In this document: piece by piece, positions 31,438 to 42,499 of the stretch | How positions within the stretch are numbered: the stretch's first letter is position 1 | Layout: the number at the start of each line of letters is the position of its first letter | Source: Amaurobius ferox | Lineage: Eukaryota > Arthropoda > Arachnida > Araneae > Amaurobiidae | DNA length: 64,000 nucleotides | Direction of reading: 5' to 3' | Assembly: GCA_951213105.1 (NCBI GenBank) | Contig: OX578144.1 | Coordinates: 86,441,015-86,505,014, forward strand | Position numbers and translations under genes: made by a program | Notes under the pieces: model-generated | Database searches by the model: none | The model's input: only the letters and a program-made list of their open reading frames with translations | What the model was told of the DNA's origin: nothing

Positions 31438-33077
31438 GGGGACTCGGTACCCTTTGAACAATTTTTTTTGTTTAAGCACTTTACAATACTCTTTTCGCAT
31501 ATTATTAAATGATTTTATTAAGGAAAATTATTTTATCAAGAAAAAAGACAATTCTACTGATACAATTTGAAAAATTTAATTTTTTTTAAAAAATTTAAAT
31601 AATTTTTAAAACCTATCTTCTCCTACAATTTCTAGCTTTTTGCAACCCTTTTTTTTATAAGGTTCCTTGAAGTGTCTTCTATAACTTCAAGGATCGGATT
31701 TTTAAAAAGTTAATTAGTTCGGGAGAAAAAAAATAAAATGTTGATACATATGTAAAAATTCAACAAAATATTGAGTTTTTTGTACATATCTATTTTTAAA
31801 AAAAAAACTTTTAATTTTATTGCAAATCCGATCCTTAGTTTCATAAAATGCACTATAATGAACATCTAGAAAAAAAATCAAGTCAATTGAGAAATATATA
31901 TTTAAGTTTTAGCATTTTGAACATATTGATATACTGAAAAAACACGAACTGAGAAAAAGCACTTTAAAGGTTTTAACTTTTTAAAATTATTCCAAATCCA
32001 TTTTAAATTACTTTAAATGTTATTTTAAATTATTTATTATACACTTACCTTTAAAACTGTAGCTGTTTCATTGAATTTAACTATATTTATTTTATATAAG
32101 TGACCATTAGCCGAAACCTTAATTGTCACACATTGAAAAGAAAATCGAGAAAAAATATAAATAAAAATTGATTTTACCAAATTCATTATTATTTTTACAC
32201 CATGAAATACATTTGACTCATTTCATTAGGATATAGCTTAACTATAAATATGATGTTTATATTATAAAAGAAATACAAGATTTGAAAATATATTCATATC
32301 ATAAAAACACACAATATTTCGAAACCTTATGCATATCATTTCTGCATAACTACCATTATTTTTTAAATTTCTTTTAAAAATACCCTGCACTTTATGTTAC
32401 ACCTTCCTTCTTTTTAACTAATATATCTCTTTTTAAAATTGCTTTTTTAACCAGTTTACGTGCAAGTTGATATTTTGCACTTCGCCGTTCTTGTCGAAAC
32501 ATATTTTTTTCGAAAATCGAGCGCAACACCGAGATTCATGGAGCACTTTCCTAAAGGCACACCTAAGACATTCTGTGCTTCTTTTATGCAGCGCAGTGTA
32601 TCTTTATTATATTCACACACAGCTTCCATTACACAGAGTTTTACACGTTTTTTATGTACAAATGTTTCTGTAGGACATTTTGCCCACGTCACACTGTGCA
32701 AGCTTTCGTTTGCATTTTGAGTTCCATAGTTTATGCACAATATTAACGAACGAAAGCAGATCGGAAAACGTAAACAACGTTTCTTTATCAATTAAAATTA
32801 CGATTAAGCACTTTCATCTCCTTCCTGGTAGAAATATTTTGTAAAACAGGGAGCATTCAGTTGCAGATGCGATGTAAACAGGGCGTAAACTGAGAAGTAG
32901 GCGTGGTATTTAAAGGGACACAGTTGCCGTCAAAAGCCTTTTTAATATATTTATAGTTCTCGGATCTTTACGAAACTTTGTCAGGATATACTAGGGATGT
33001 CAAGGTATATTTTAAGCAAAAAATTTGAAAATCGGTATTTTCGTCATCTTTCGCCAAATAAAGGGTACTGAGTCCCC
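31438..33077 (-). mobile_element. TTAA-flanked DNA transposon, Kolobok-like, internally decayed
   Basis: Inverted termini GGGGACTCGGTACCCTTT (left) and, read inward from the right, GGGGACTCAGTACCCTTT, with one mismatch. Each is preceded by TTAA (31434-31437 and 33078-33081), as for a TTAA target duplication. Size 1.64 kb. A transposase C-terminal fragment lies on the minus strand at 32456-32791. TTAA duplications with G-rich starts are known of the Kolobok superfamily; piggyBac also uses TTAA, but its termini begin CCC. The sequence between left end and fragment is non-coding AT-rich DNA. Confidence 0.7.
32456..32791 (-). pseudogene. Transposase C-terminal remnant (Mutator/Kolobok-type domain)
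   Basis: A 111-residue open frame. The segment NANESLHSVTWAKCP, then FVHKKRVKL and VCEYN, matches the pattern (NES...W..CPK..F...... ..A...FN) I know from arthropod 'Mutator-like transposase domain' proteins, where it forms the last part of the catalytic region. The N-terminal THAP/HTH and most of the catalytic domain are missing, so it cannot be active. The start Met is probably not original. It lies inside TTAA-flanked inverted repeats, which supports the call. The complementary frame on plus is a shadow. Confidence 0.6.
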
Positions 33078-33081
33078 TTAA

Positions 33082-34097
33082 AATATTAAATAACAAACTT
33101 CATTCCCACTAAAATATTTTTTTTATTTGCCCTTGCAACTTTCTAAAACATTAATAGAGTTTTTATTTTCTAAATATGCAATTCATACTGTAATTTTGTG
33201 GGCGTGGTTAAAATTATCAAACCACACATTATATCTTTTAAAAAATAGACAGTGAACTCCTAATGATGTCGCTTTCATTTTCCTGATAAAGGGTTAAAAA
33301 ATCAATATATTTGTCTTATTTATTATTAGCAAATCTTTAAAGATATTCAGTAAACGTTCAAGAGGAAGAGTCACAGCAATGTGTTTAATTTGATATTTTC
33401 ATCACATAAAAAACGATGAATTACCCACTGAAAGCGACCTATTATTGATCATTTTACATATTATTATGATAATTTTCTATAGCCTCTAAAATACACGTGC
33501 TGATGTAATATATATGAAATAATTACACCCGGAATGGAATATTTATATGCGAAACATTATATTTATATGCGGAACAAACAACTGCGGAATTAAGAAATCA
33601 TAATCGACCAGAATCGTCTGCGCGATAATGAACTTAGAAATGGAGAATATATGACTTAACTCCTGATTTAAATGTTCTTAACTTTTAAACTAATTCGAAT
33701 AATAAAAAAAATATATTCCTGAGAGTTTCCTGTGATTACTACTGTACTGAATTTCGCCGCTGCCCTAACGTTTGATTTTTCACTACAGATGACAAACACA
33801 GATATACAGCTTATGTTACCATGAAAGATTAAAAATCTTTAAAGCAAAATATTGCATGAGGAAGATGCAGAACATTGCTTTTTGTTTGAAGAAATATTTT
33901 AAAATTATGAATAAAATCTGGCACTAAGCATAGTTGAAGACCCAGACCGACCGACTCGTCGGCACTAAGCATAGTATAATATTCTTCATATGATACACTA
34001 TCTCAATCTCCTTATGTGCGCTCTCTCATCTGAAATAGCCTCATATACATATAATACATGATCTTACAATTGTAGTGTTTATGTTTATATACACATA
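33082..34097. other. No gene seen; one micro-SINE
   Basis: 1 kb of AT-rich DNA. The only feature I can name is a 26-nt SINE tail with target duplication at 33920-33975 (listed separately). Confidence 0.6.
33935..33960 (-). mobile_element. 26-nt SINE tail with 15-bp target duplication
   Basis: The inserted 'tgaagacccagaccgaccga' + 'ctcgtc' is the reverse complement of the SINE 3' end (compare 47034-47060, 'gatgagtcggacggtctgg'). It is framed by perfect 15-bp repeats ggcactaagcatagt at 33920-33934 and 33961-33975. An extreme 5' truncation during retroposition is the simplest reading. Confidence 0.75.
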
Positions 34098-34580
34098 CAG
34101 GGAGTTAAGAAATGGCATGGGTCATGTAAATAAATCTCGAAGTTTTAGTTATTATGTATATTTTTATGCAGATGTACAAGAAATTCAAATGGTTTTATAA
34201 AATGAGACCGCTTTCAGAAGGTTGACACTCGTCTTTAGCGAGATACTGGGGGCTATCTCGTCTATTGTTAGAGATAAGGAAAAGTCAATTACAAAGTTGC
34301 AGAGAACTGCAATTTTAGTGACGAGTTCCTCTTCAGATTCAATGGGAGTGTCATAGACGAGACTCCATCGGACCAGGAAATTGACGTTCAGATAATTCCT
34401 TACCTCTCGCTCAAAATGGGCTGGTTTTTCTTCGTCTTCTTCCCCAGATGAAATTCGCATACGTGGTTTTCTTAGTCAACCAGAAAATAACAACTAGAAT
34501 GACGATTTTAAGTTTGCGGAGCGACCGCTTCCCTACGAGTAAGCGGCCTGTAATGTTTCATTATTTTTTTAATCACCCTG
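34098..34580 (-). mobile_element. CAGGG-ended mariner-like deletion derivative
   Basis: Left terminus 'ta|cagggagttaagaa', right terminus 'ttaatcaccctg|ta', imperfect inverted repeats flanked by TA on both sides. Holds a minus-strand transposase tail (34185-34460). 483 bp, an internally deleted Tc1/mariner-superfamily copy. Confidence 0.65.
34185..34460 (-). pseudogene. Mariner-like transposase C-terminal fragment
   Basis: A 91-residue open frame. The segment SLVYDTPIESEEELVTKIAV resembles the part just after the third catalytic residue of IS630/Tc1/mariner-type transposases in arthropods (consensus 'LVY.TP..S.EEL..RI'). The upstream DDE core is deleted and the downstream 'C....G..FEHLL' motif has decayed. 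The first ~25 residues (acidic, EEDEEKP) are probably not original coding sequence. It lies between CAGGG termini and TA, as expected. Confidence 0.6.
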
Positions 34581-34919
34581 TATAATCTAACTCCCTTGCC
34601 ACAAAAATCGGACATTTAGACAACGCATTAGAATAAAATTTATTTTTTATGTACACAACACAAAGTGTTCACCTTTAGAAACCATTCATGCTTACACACG
34701 TGCAATAAGATATCCCCCCGTAATGTCGATGTCTTAACTTTTACACTTTTACATATAGAATAATAAAATTGTGTCTGAAAAAACGTTATTTAGGCAGTTT
34801 CTCCATCCTTTCTGAGGGAATTAGTACAAATCATTTCAGATTATTTGTACTAATTTTGTACTCTACAGCTTTTTAGTTAATCCCCCCCTATCTCTAACAG
34901 GACGTGTGATAGCCCTCGT

Positions 34920-35858
34920 ACCCCAATAAAGACAAGGACCAGTGCCTCGAATCATCGTTAAGTGCAATTGGGGATACACACAAGTGAAAATGGTACACAT
35001 TACATTTACTCTGGACCACATGCATCTTCTTTAGAAGCTGAGGTTGAGGCCATCAGAGTAGCCACGCAACATTTATTGTTGAGTACAGAAGTTTTTATTA
35101 TTGCAGTGATTTTGTCCGACTCAAAGGCTGCAATTCAAGCTGTTACCAATTTTAATTGCGTGGATTCTTCAAGAGTTAGGGACTGCATTCTGAATCTGAA
35201 CATTTTGAAAACCAAACTAAAGATCATTGTGCTTCAGTTCCCTTCTCATTTTGGAATTTTTGGTAATGAGAGGGCCGATTTGCTGGCGTAGGAAGGAACA
35301 AGAATTGTTCAATCGACAAATAGCTGAATCCCTTATACCACTACGACAAGAATCATTAAGCATACCATGAAGAATAATTTTGAATCTGTGCAGTCGAGGC
35401 TAATCGAAAACAAGACTTGAAAGTCTATGATTAATAAGTTCGCCAGTTTTCCGAGATATACAGTTGCAGCGTTTCGTCTGGAAACTGGTCGCGACTGTTT
35501 AGCTAAATATCTTCATAGATTTAATCTAATATCAAGTGCAAACTGGGTAGTGTGTGGTGCTAACGCAGCTATGGACGCTAATTATCTAATGAACTGCCCA
35601 GGACTCTCTGGTGACATGTATAAAAGGTATTGCAATGCAAGGGAGAGGATGCAGGCCCTTCAAGCTGTCTGACTGTTTTGAATTTGTGTTTTTGGCTACC
35701 GTTCATGTATTTCCTATATTTGTTTTATTGTTGTTATTGTTGTCTGTTCAAGTTTCTTGTTTCTTGTAATAGTTTTTCTCCTGTATTTTTGGTGTTGTGT
35801 ATTTGTACACCAGTGAATGATTTGTATCAAGAGCTGCTGCTTGAAATAAAAAAAAAAA
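34920..35858 (+). pseudogene. LINE 3' end: RNase H domain and C-terminal zinc-like segment
   Basis: 34962-35291 encodes an RNase H-like stretch: EAEVEAIRVA, then VILSDSKAAIQAV (the second Asp region) and FPSHFGIFGNERADLLA (the third). These are typical of the Jockey/R1/I-type LINE RNase H domain. After a stop (35289-35291) the coding pattern goes on to 35672, with FRLETGRDCLAKYLHR, WVVCGA and NYLMNCPGL, the usual CCHC-like end of such ORF2 proteins. Several stops lie between. It terminates with an AATAAA-like 'gaaataaa' and A11 tail near 35845-35857. The RT and endonuclease are absent (5' truncation). Confidence 0.75.
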
Positions 35859-35974
35859 CATTTAATCTGGAAATTTATATGATAATCGCCATGAGACTCT
35901 ATTATTAGCTTAGGGAGTTGTTGCTACAAATCTTCAATTACGCATAATTCAAATTCTTTTCTTTAGCATTTATC

Positions 35975-36345
35975 TTTAAAAATATAAAGTAGTTTGAAGT
36001 CATAATTGCTCAAAATGTTCTCTTAGATAATTAGCTTAATGTTTTTATAAAAACTTAAAATTATAATAATTATTTTCATTTATAAACTGAAACGATTCGT
36101 TGAAATCGGAAATTATATTGCAATTTAAATACGACAGATCTAAGTAGAATAATTTGTTATCCTAAATTTGTTCATTTTCTACTCTTAAGTGATTAAAATC
36201 CCTTTAAATTCTTATTATAGCTTAAATTGTGAAAAGCACTTAACTTTGGCAATTGTTGTAACAAACAATTCTTATTAATTGGATTGGAAATTAAAGTTTT
36301 CTCTTGTGAAATGTAATCAAATATCTTAATACTTTCTAATTAGTA
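35975..36345 (+). repeat. Family G repeat, copy 1
   Basis: Pairs with 44215-44595. The shared order is 'aaattataattg.taaaa.tgtt', 'ttagcttaatgttt', 'ttgcaattta.atac', 'cttaagtgatta', 'aaattgtgaaaa.cacttaa.t.tggcaatt' and 'attaaagtttt'. Roughly 370 bp, old, non-coding, ends not defined. Confidence 0.6.
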
Positions 36346-36599
36346 GGAGTTTTGAATATTCACTGTATATGTGCATTAAACATTATTTTAAAAATCAGAT
36401 GTAGGCAGCACATAAATTTCCCTATATAATACAAAGAATAATTATTTTCACAGCAAAAAATTGATGTACGGTATCTATGGTACAATGTTTTTAACGTTAA
36501 ACTGTACATATTTAGATGACAGTATGTAAACAGATATCGAAGTACACATTTAACTTATTGTGAGATCAGGATTCACGTAGACAGTTTTATATGTTTATT

Positions 36600-36830
36600 T
36601 ATGATATCTAGCAAGCCAGACAATGGCACCAGACTGCAAGACGCTAATGTATTGCAGCCCTGAACCGAGAGGTCAGCAGCGCCATAAATAAGAGGGAGCT
36701 TCAAGTACAGGTTAGATCGAGCCAGATCTGTTACTGGAGGCTAGAGGGAAGACCGTGGGATTGGTGAAAAGGTTAACCAATAAGGAAGTGTACCGCGTCG
36801 CCCTGAGTCTATCCAATGGTCACCGAAGAG
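36600..36830. repeat. Family J copy 2, left part
   Basis: GC-richer sequence ('gccagacaatggcaccagac', 'ccataaataag') that continues beyond the SINE at 36833 into 37122-37790. The later part resembles 21850-22330. Possibly a broken LTR; no coding frame. Confidence 0.4.
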
Positions 36831-36832
36831 GT

Positions 36833-37120
36833 GTTGTTGTTGAAACCCAGACCGTCCGACCTACCAGAAAGGAGTAAGGTAACTGTTTGGACGGCCGGGA
36901 AGTGCCACTCAATTTAGACCGGAACCCAGTGGGGGAGGCATCCACAGGGACCGTACCCTCTTTCCCCTACCACCAACCTCTCGGAAGGACTTTCGGACCC
37001 ACATGTTTAACGTGATCGTACTCCGCATGAACACGGCGGCAGTTTTGGCAGTGGCTGGAATCGAACCCGGGCCTACCGAGTGCAACTCCAGCGCGCTAAC
37101 CAATAGGCTACCTCGCCCAC
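36833..37120 (-). mobile_element. tRNA-headed SINE, minus strand
   Basis: In its own sense it starts 'gggcgaggtagcctattgg' (box A 'tagcctattggttagcgcgc'), has a good box B 'gggttcgattcc' (plus coordinates about 37060-37072), then the body shared with the 5S-headed copies and ends 'ctgggtttcaacaacaac'. Both Pol III boxes are present, unlike the 5S-headed form. The target duplication is not clear. Confidence 0.85.
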
Positions 37121-37121
37121 G

Positions 37122-37790
37122 CCGTGTATCAGACCTCAGGCAAAATGAGATGGCAACTGGTAGAAGGTTCTAGATAAGATTCAGAGAGAAAAATACAGTA
37201 AGAGTAAGGGAAAGATAAGTAGCAGTAACAGGCTGTAAGAAGGATTACAAGGATCAGAACAGAGCAGTGAGTAAGAGTTGAGAATTGAATGATGATATGA
37301 GATATGCATAAAAATGGTGAAACAGCTAAGGCGTCAATTGAAATATTTATGAAGTTCAGGCCACGCAGTGATTATGCTGAGACCCAGACAGTCCGACCTA
37401 CCATAAAGATGTAAGTTAACTGCTTGGACTGCCGAACGCAGTGATTATGTGTCAGTGTTAAGACGAGAATCAGTAGCGTGACGTCATAAAATGGAGGCAA
37501 AGGTTGCCGAAAAGGTAATGGGCAACATAAAGTTTTGCGATTGCCTATATGAAAGGCAATAGGCTGTGTGTCAATGTTCAAAGACAAAATAAGCGGTATG
37601 TACCTATCCAATATTATAGAAGGACATAAGTAGCTTTATAATAATAGTTTACCTGATCTCACATACCCAATCATCTCCTTAAATACACTATGTGCCAATG
37701 AAATGTGCCAGTGAAGTGCAAAGAAGGATTGGGCAGCAAAATATGCAAATTTAAGGGTAGACGCAGCTCACCGAGTTATGTAAATGACGC
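37122..37790. repeat. Family J copy 2, right part, with a truncated SINE
   Basis: Resembles 21930-22330 ('tcagacctcaggcaaa', 'cctgatctcacat.ccca'). Interrupted by the 59-bp SINE tail at 37377-37435. No gene. Confidence 0.4.
37377..37435 (-). mobile_element. 59-bp truncated SINE with 14-bp target duplication
   Basis: The reverse complement of the SINE 3' part ('cagtccaagcagttaactta...'), starting at 'gagacccagacagtccgacc'. Perfect repeats acgcagtgattatg at 37363-37376 and 37436-37449 flank it. The tail has no AAC repeat. Confidence 0.8.
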
Positions 37791-38012
37791 GAAATGCTCA
37801 GCTGTCCCGCGCACATTGAAAGAGATATAAAGAAAGGAACCTGCAGAATCGGCAATTCGCGCCTCTCTGCCTTCCAGGGAAATCATTTTGCAATGTTTTT
37901 GTCTCAGAGGAAAAGTGCTGTAGCAGAAAATGCCAGGCCACCCCCAACCGGGGCAGTTCCAACTGACAGACGATTTCACTAGGGGTGTGTAGATCGGACT
38001 CAGAAGGGCAGG

Positions 38013-38435
38013 TTGGTAAATACATCAAATATCAGCGATCAGTCACCTCCATGCGTCCACGGTGCACCGAGTGTAGCGAAAATGGCTGGAACAAGGGAAT
38101 GTGGCAAGTCTGAGGGGTGCCGGTACGGCCAGAGCGGAGTCAGCACGCTTGGACCGCTGCATCCGCCGCCAAACTTTGGCGGTCCCACAGGCAAATTCCG
38201 TCGCCCTTCTGCAGCATGTGCAGGTCACCATTGATGATCCCATATTGACCAGGACCATTATCCACCGATTGATCGCCGGAGATCTGCACTCATGGCACCC
38301 ATTGAATAGATTACCAATGACCCAAAAGCACAGACGCCTCCGTTTGCAATGATGTGGGGATAGAGCCACCTGGACAGCGGAATGACACAGGGTCGTGTTC
38401 TCAGACGAGTCACGCTTCTGTTTTAGCAATGACTT
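38013..38435 (+). pseudogene. Tc1-like transposase fragment with three Trp-to-stop changes
   Basis: In the frame of 38101 the sequence begins with the HTH segment QISAISHLHASTVHRV (about 38026-38073). After a stop come RKWLEQGNVASLRGAGTA and RLDRCIRRQ, then IIHRLIAGDLHSWHPLNRLP, HRRLRLQ, and after two further stops VVFSDESRF with the first catalytic Asp. This order is that of Tc1-family transposases. The stops are TAG 38074, TGA 38350 and TGA 38377, all where Tc1 proteins carry Trp (TGG). The fragment ends where E2 copy C begins (38451); the rest of the DDE domain is gone. Confidence 0.8.
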
Positions 38436-38450
38436 TTGTGTGTCATTTCT

Positions 38451-39635
38451 AACATTTTACTATATAGTTGAAGAGTGTTTATGACCTTGTTCATACATTC
38501 ATTCTGTTTGTCAGTGTATCTATCAGTCTGTCTGTTAATCTGTCTGTCAGTCTGTCTGTCAGTCTGGCTGTCCGTTCGAACTATAACTGCCGTAAAAAAT
38601 GGCTTTATCAAAATGAAATTTTATTATGTTGTTGAGACGGTCTCTGGGAAATACGGAAATGTAAATGAATAATATCATCCAATTAGATTTGGATTGAATG
38701 TGGGTTGAAAAAATGAATTACATTGAACCCTATGAAACTCAATTTTTCAAACAATTTTTAAACGAAGTTAAAATTCACAAATTGCTTCAAAAATTTTATG
38801 AAATATTCAAATTATCCCATAAAGTATGTAAAAAAAATTCAGCAAAATATGTTCCGTAGTTTTTTAAATAAAAATTAAAATATTAATTGCACCCATATTA
38901 TGTGAAGAGATCAGGTGACCCTCTTCGAAATAAAATATGGCATTCATCTTGTGTGCAAATCGAAATTTTTAAAGTTATTTTCAATTTATATTTAGTGGTG
39001 CTTTCGTCCTAAAACTTCTTTATTTTTTATTTTTTTCTGTGCATCTATATACTGCGCAAACACAATTACAATATTTCAGAGTTTAAATGATCATCAAACT
39101 GTGATCATTTCTATAGCGAAGCCTAAGTTTCACGTATGGAGAATGTGATCACATCAAGCTGGAAGATGAGTTGCATAAGAATTGTTGTATTTCTTTAACA
39201 CAAAATTATTTACCTCTGGAGTCTGCAATATAGTTCATTTGAATGAAACATTTATTGGTATTACATAGAAAATCATGCGATTCTATAGAATTGCATTTGT
39301 CGATGAAGTTTTAAGCGTGGAGTTAGAAAGTTTCCTCCATGATTTTAAGATTTTAAGTAAAATATATTATTGTAGTATTGTGATAATTTAAAAATATCGC
39401 TGCTGCATCAAATGATTGGAAACAAATTTATGAATGAAATATTCACTGATTTTATATAGAGAGACAGGAGATTTATATTTCGATGACGCCCTTTGAATAA
39501 AGTTCATTTGTTTTCGATGAAGTTTTCAAATGCAATAAATTATTGTATTATTGGGATAATTTTAAAAATACCACTGATGAATGTATTGCATTTTAGAGAT
39601 GTTTAAATAAAAGTGCGCTGCAATTGGAAAGTGTT
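38451..39635 (-). mobile_element. E2 family element, copy C
   Basis: Minus orientation: 'gttgaagagtgtttatgacc', CTGTCTGT tract (about 38515-38575), 'ttggattgaatgtgg', 'caaattatcccataaa', 'attttaagtaaaatatatta', ending 'ggaaagtgtttcataatcaat'. 1.18 kb, full length, uninterrupted by E1. Inserted into or next to the Tc1 relic. Confidence 0.65.
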
Positions 39636-40149
39636 TCATAATCAATGCTTTATGCATGATTGATCTTTCTTGTTTTATTTGGAAAGGAATTGCATAAAAA
39701 TAAAATGCGCGGCTTTTGAGATTTGACCAATTTTATTAAAAATAGAGAAATCAATGAATTTAATATATTCGCCATTACTAAATGCTTAAATGATTTAAGA
39801 GTAATCTTAACTGGAAATAAACATTCACTACTGCTTCACAAATGTCGTTAGTTGTTATTAAGAAGCTAAAAATTGTATTTCTTCCTGAGATCGTAATATC
39901 TCACAAAATAATTAACAAAATTATATAAAATTTAGTATAATTATTTTATAGATACATACAAAAACCATTCTACCTTGAAAAGTTTCAGTTATAAAGCAGT
40001 TCTAAATTGTATTATTATTTCTTAAAATATCAAAATTATTTAATCTATGAAAAATATATAAATTTATATCTACGACATAACAGATATTTAAAATAAGTTT
40101 TATTTACAGAAAATGTTACTGCACATTTTAAAAACATTGTTTTTGTAAT

Positions 40150-40450
40150 ATTTGTAATATATTACATGATGAACAGCAACTTTATTACCAGAAATATTTC
40201 ATTGGCACGTATCCTTAAGTTTGGGTTTTTTCTTCTTTTTACCACTAGACTTTTGTATAGATTTGATGCTGTATAAATGCCTTGTGTCTAGTAACTCTAT
40301 TTAATCTTTAGTGAAACATATTTATTTTTAGTGATACGTGCAGTGTTCTGATATATGTGAAAGTCACTCCCTTTATGCTGTTTAATTTTCTTTTCTAAAT
40401 TGTAAAGAGGCTTAAATCTATAAACTTCTGCACAGAAAATGGAGAGAGGA
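40150..40450 (+). repeat. Family F copy 3
   Basis: Shows the F landmarks 'caactttattaccagaaat', 'ggcacgtatccttaag', 'gatttgatgctg', 'taactctatttaatctttag', 'tataaacttctgcacaga'. Closest to the copies at 22870 and 58790. Flanks 39636-40140 and 40600-41439 show no gene. Confidence 0.5.
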
Positions 40451-41439
40451 GAACGCCAAAATCAAATAAAAATCTACTATTCTAGAAAATCTATTTTTGA
40501 AAGGAATGATATTTATAGTGTAAGAGTATTTACATCTTTATCTGCATCGAATAGAACTGACGGCAATTATTTCGTGCAAGGCACGATATATAAACACACA
40601 GTAACAAAATGAAGACAAGGGATATTTCGAGGCGATTGAAAATTCGCAAAGAGTGACAGGTTGAATGGAAAGGAAAAGTCTAGAGATTACAGAGTGTGTT
40701 AAAGACAGAGTGTATTACAGAGTGTGTTTGTTAAGAATGACCAGTAACTGTGGATATGCACTCTAAAATTTAGATGAACACGGAGCAATAATGTGAGCTA
40801 ATGAAATATGGAGTGGTGAGTTGATCTATGACTTAGCAAACAGATGGGACAGCAAACAGATGAAGAAGCAAACAGATGGGACCTGAAAGAATGCTGGAAT
40901 ATGTGTGAACACTTGCTATTCCGGCTACCAGCTAGAAAAGTGCCTCTCCTCATCTAATTCATATTCCCTGAGTGCTCGATATTGTACAGCGAAATTGATG
41001 ATGGAACAAGAAGTATGAGAAAATATACCTGGTCCAATTCAACTCACCGTGACAGATGTAATGGCGTGCAATATCCAGAAGCGTTCCACTGGCCACAACA
41101 TCTATAAAGGTAAAATTTCTGTTTCTACCTATTGTATTCCTGAACATGAGTACTTTAATCAAATTTAAGTGATTTTTCCCTGATCAGTAAAACAGTGAAT
41201 GCTTATAACGGATAGCAAACGTCCAATCTGTGGAAAATTACATGACATGTATGTCTAACAAACGGATACCAATTGCTCATTTGACAAAGATTTCAAAAAT
41301 GAACTTAATCGTGCAGAGTATAAACTATACTAATGATTCTTTTATTTATGATATTATAATATATTTTAATTCAGAAAAAAATAATAAATAAATAATTTTA
41401 AACGTAACTAGGTGCCGTCATTGCTATTTACAATTTCAG

Positions 41440-41480
41440 ATTCTGATGAGATGATCCAACAGGCTGCCCGAAAACGTCAG
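41440..41480 (+). CDS. Candidate 41-nt internal coding exon of a host gene
   Basis: A strong acceptor 'atttacaatttcag' and donor 'CAG|gtaagt' flank 41 nt. The open frame is two bases plus 13 codons (SDEMIQQAARKRQ), ending at a codon boundary. It is GC-richer than its surroundings and overlaps no repeat family seen here. The product is unknown. It may belong with the candidate exons at 50102 and 50745: its end phase (0) fits the start phase of the long open exon at 50745. I rely on splice signals only; a 41-nt match of this quality can occur by chance in 64 kb. Confidence 0.4.
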
Positions 41481-42103
41481 GTAAGTTGAACAGCATCTCC
41501 CTTTTCCAGTATGCGAGCATTACCACAATTCCCGATTTCAATATAAAAATCTGACCAGCATCTGTACTAAATGCAAAGTACAGTATTTTAATACACAATG
41601 TTGCAAATATTATGCTATTTTACCTGCATGTCTACAAACGAATGAAAAGACGATGTTACTGATAAGTTAGTGATTTATTTACACTTATTGCAAACGATAT
41701 GGATAAGTATGTTTCTGAGTTCCTGTTTCTGTTGAAATTTACTAGTACATTGCAGGAAAAATAAGAAAAATGATGATCAAATATATCAAATTAAGATATT
41801 GATTCATAAAATATAGATATAATAATTTTTGTTTCACAAATTCATCATAGGAGCATATTAGATCAAGAACGGGTATACAATTCAGGTGTTATAATGTTGC
41901 AATTTTATATTCAGACATAATAAAATTATAGCAACACCTAATTTTCAAATTTGTATTGCATATACATTATATATAAATAATTTATATTGCAAAAAATCAT
42001 AACACAGCCGGTGTTTGAACTAATGTTTTTGGTTATTTTCGTTTCAAGAAATACTTTTATATCATAGAAATCAGAAATATTGCGATTAAGAATTGCAAAG
42101 AAC

Positions 42104-42179
42104 TTTGTTGCCACAATCGGATATCGAACAACGGTTATTCGCATCGGCAACCGATGCTCTATCGTTGAGCTATTGGAAT
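42104..42179 (-). tRNA. tRNA-like sequence, probably pseudogene or SINE head, unit 1
   Basis: Minus strand has a box A-like 'tagctcaacgatagagc', a hairpin GCATC-ggttgcc-GATGC at the anticodon-arm place, and a box B-like 'gttcgatatcc'. The acceptor ends do not pair well, so a working tRNA is unlikely. A diverged second unit lies ~303 bp downstream with the same flank ('agttctt.ccgtcgaagt'), so both derive from one duplicated or twice-inserted element. Confidence 0.4.
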
Positions 42180-42405
42180 GGAATTCCAAGTTCTTCCCGT
42201 CGAAGTTGCAGGAGGATATTCTGCTGTTTTTTTATCCTCCAGGGCAGCTTCCTGCGTGGTCGTTTATATCCCTATTCCAAATCAGCTCTCAATATACTAT
42301 AGAGTCCACTGAATCTGTGCTAGTCGCACTAGGGTCACTTTCAAACCCTGATATATTTGCGCTATCCTACATGGTTGATAATTTCGGGCGCCATTGTAAA
42401 GAAAG

Positions 42406-42485
42406 TTGTGGCCCCAACCGGTAATCGAACTATAAATCTTCATATTGGCCAGCTGACTCTCTATCGTTGAGCTACTGGAGCGCAA
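42406..42485 (-). tRNA. tRNA-like sequence, unit 2
   Basis: Minus strand 'ctccagtagctcaacgatag' (box A-like) and 'agttcgattacc' (box B-like), with 'ggttggggcc' at the 3' side. Stems do not close convincingly. Flanked by the same downstream sequence as unit 1. Treated as a tRNA-derived repeat. Confidence 0.4.
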
Positions 42486-42499
42486 TTAAAAGTTCTTAT

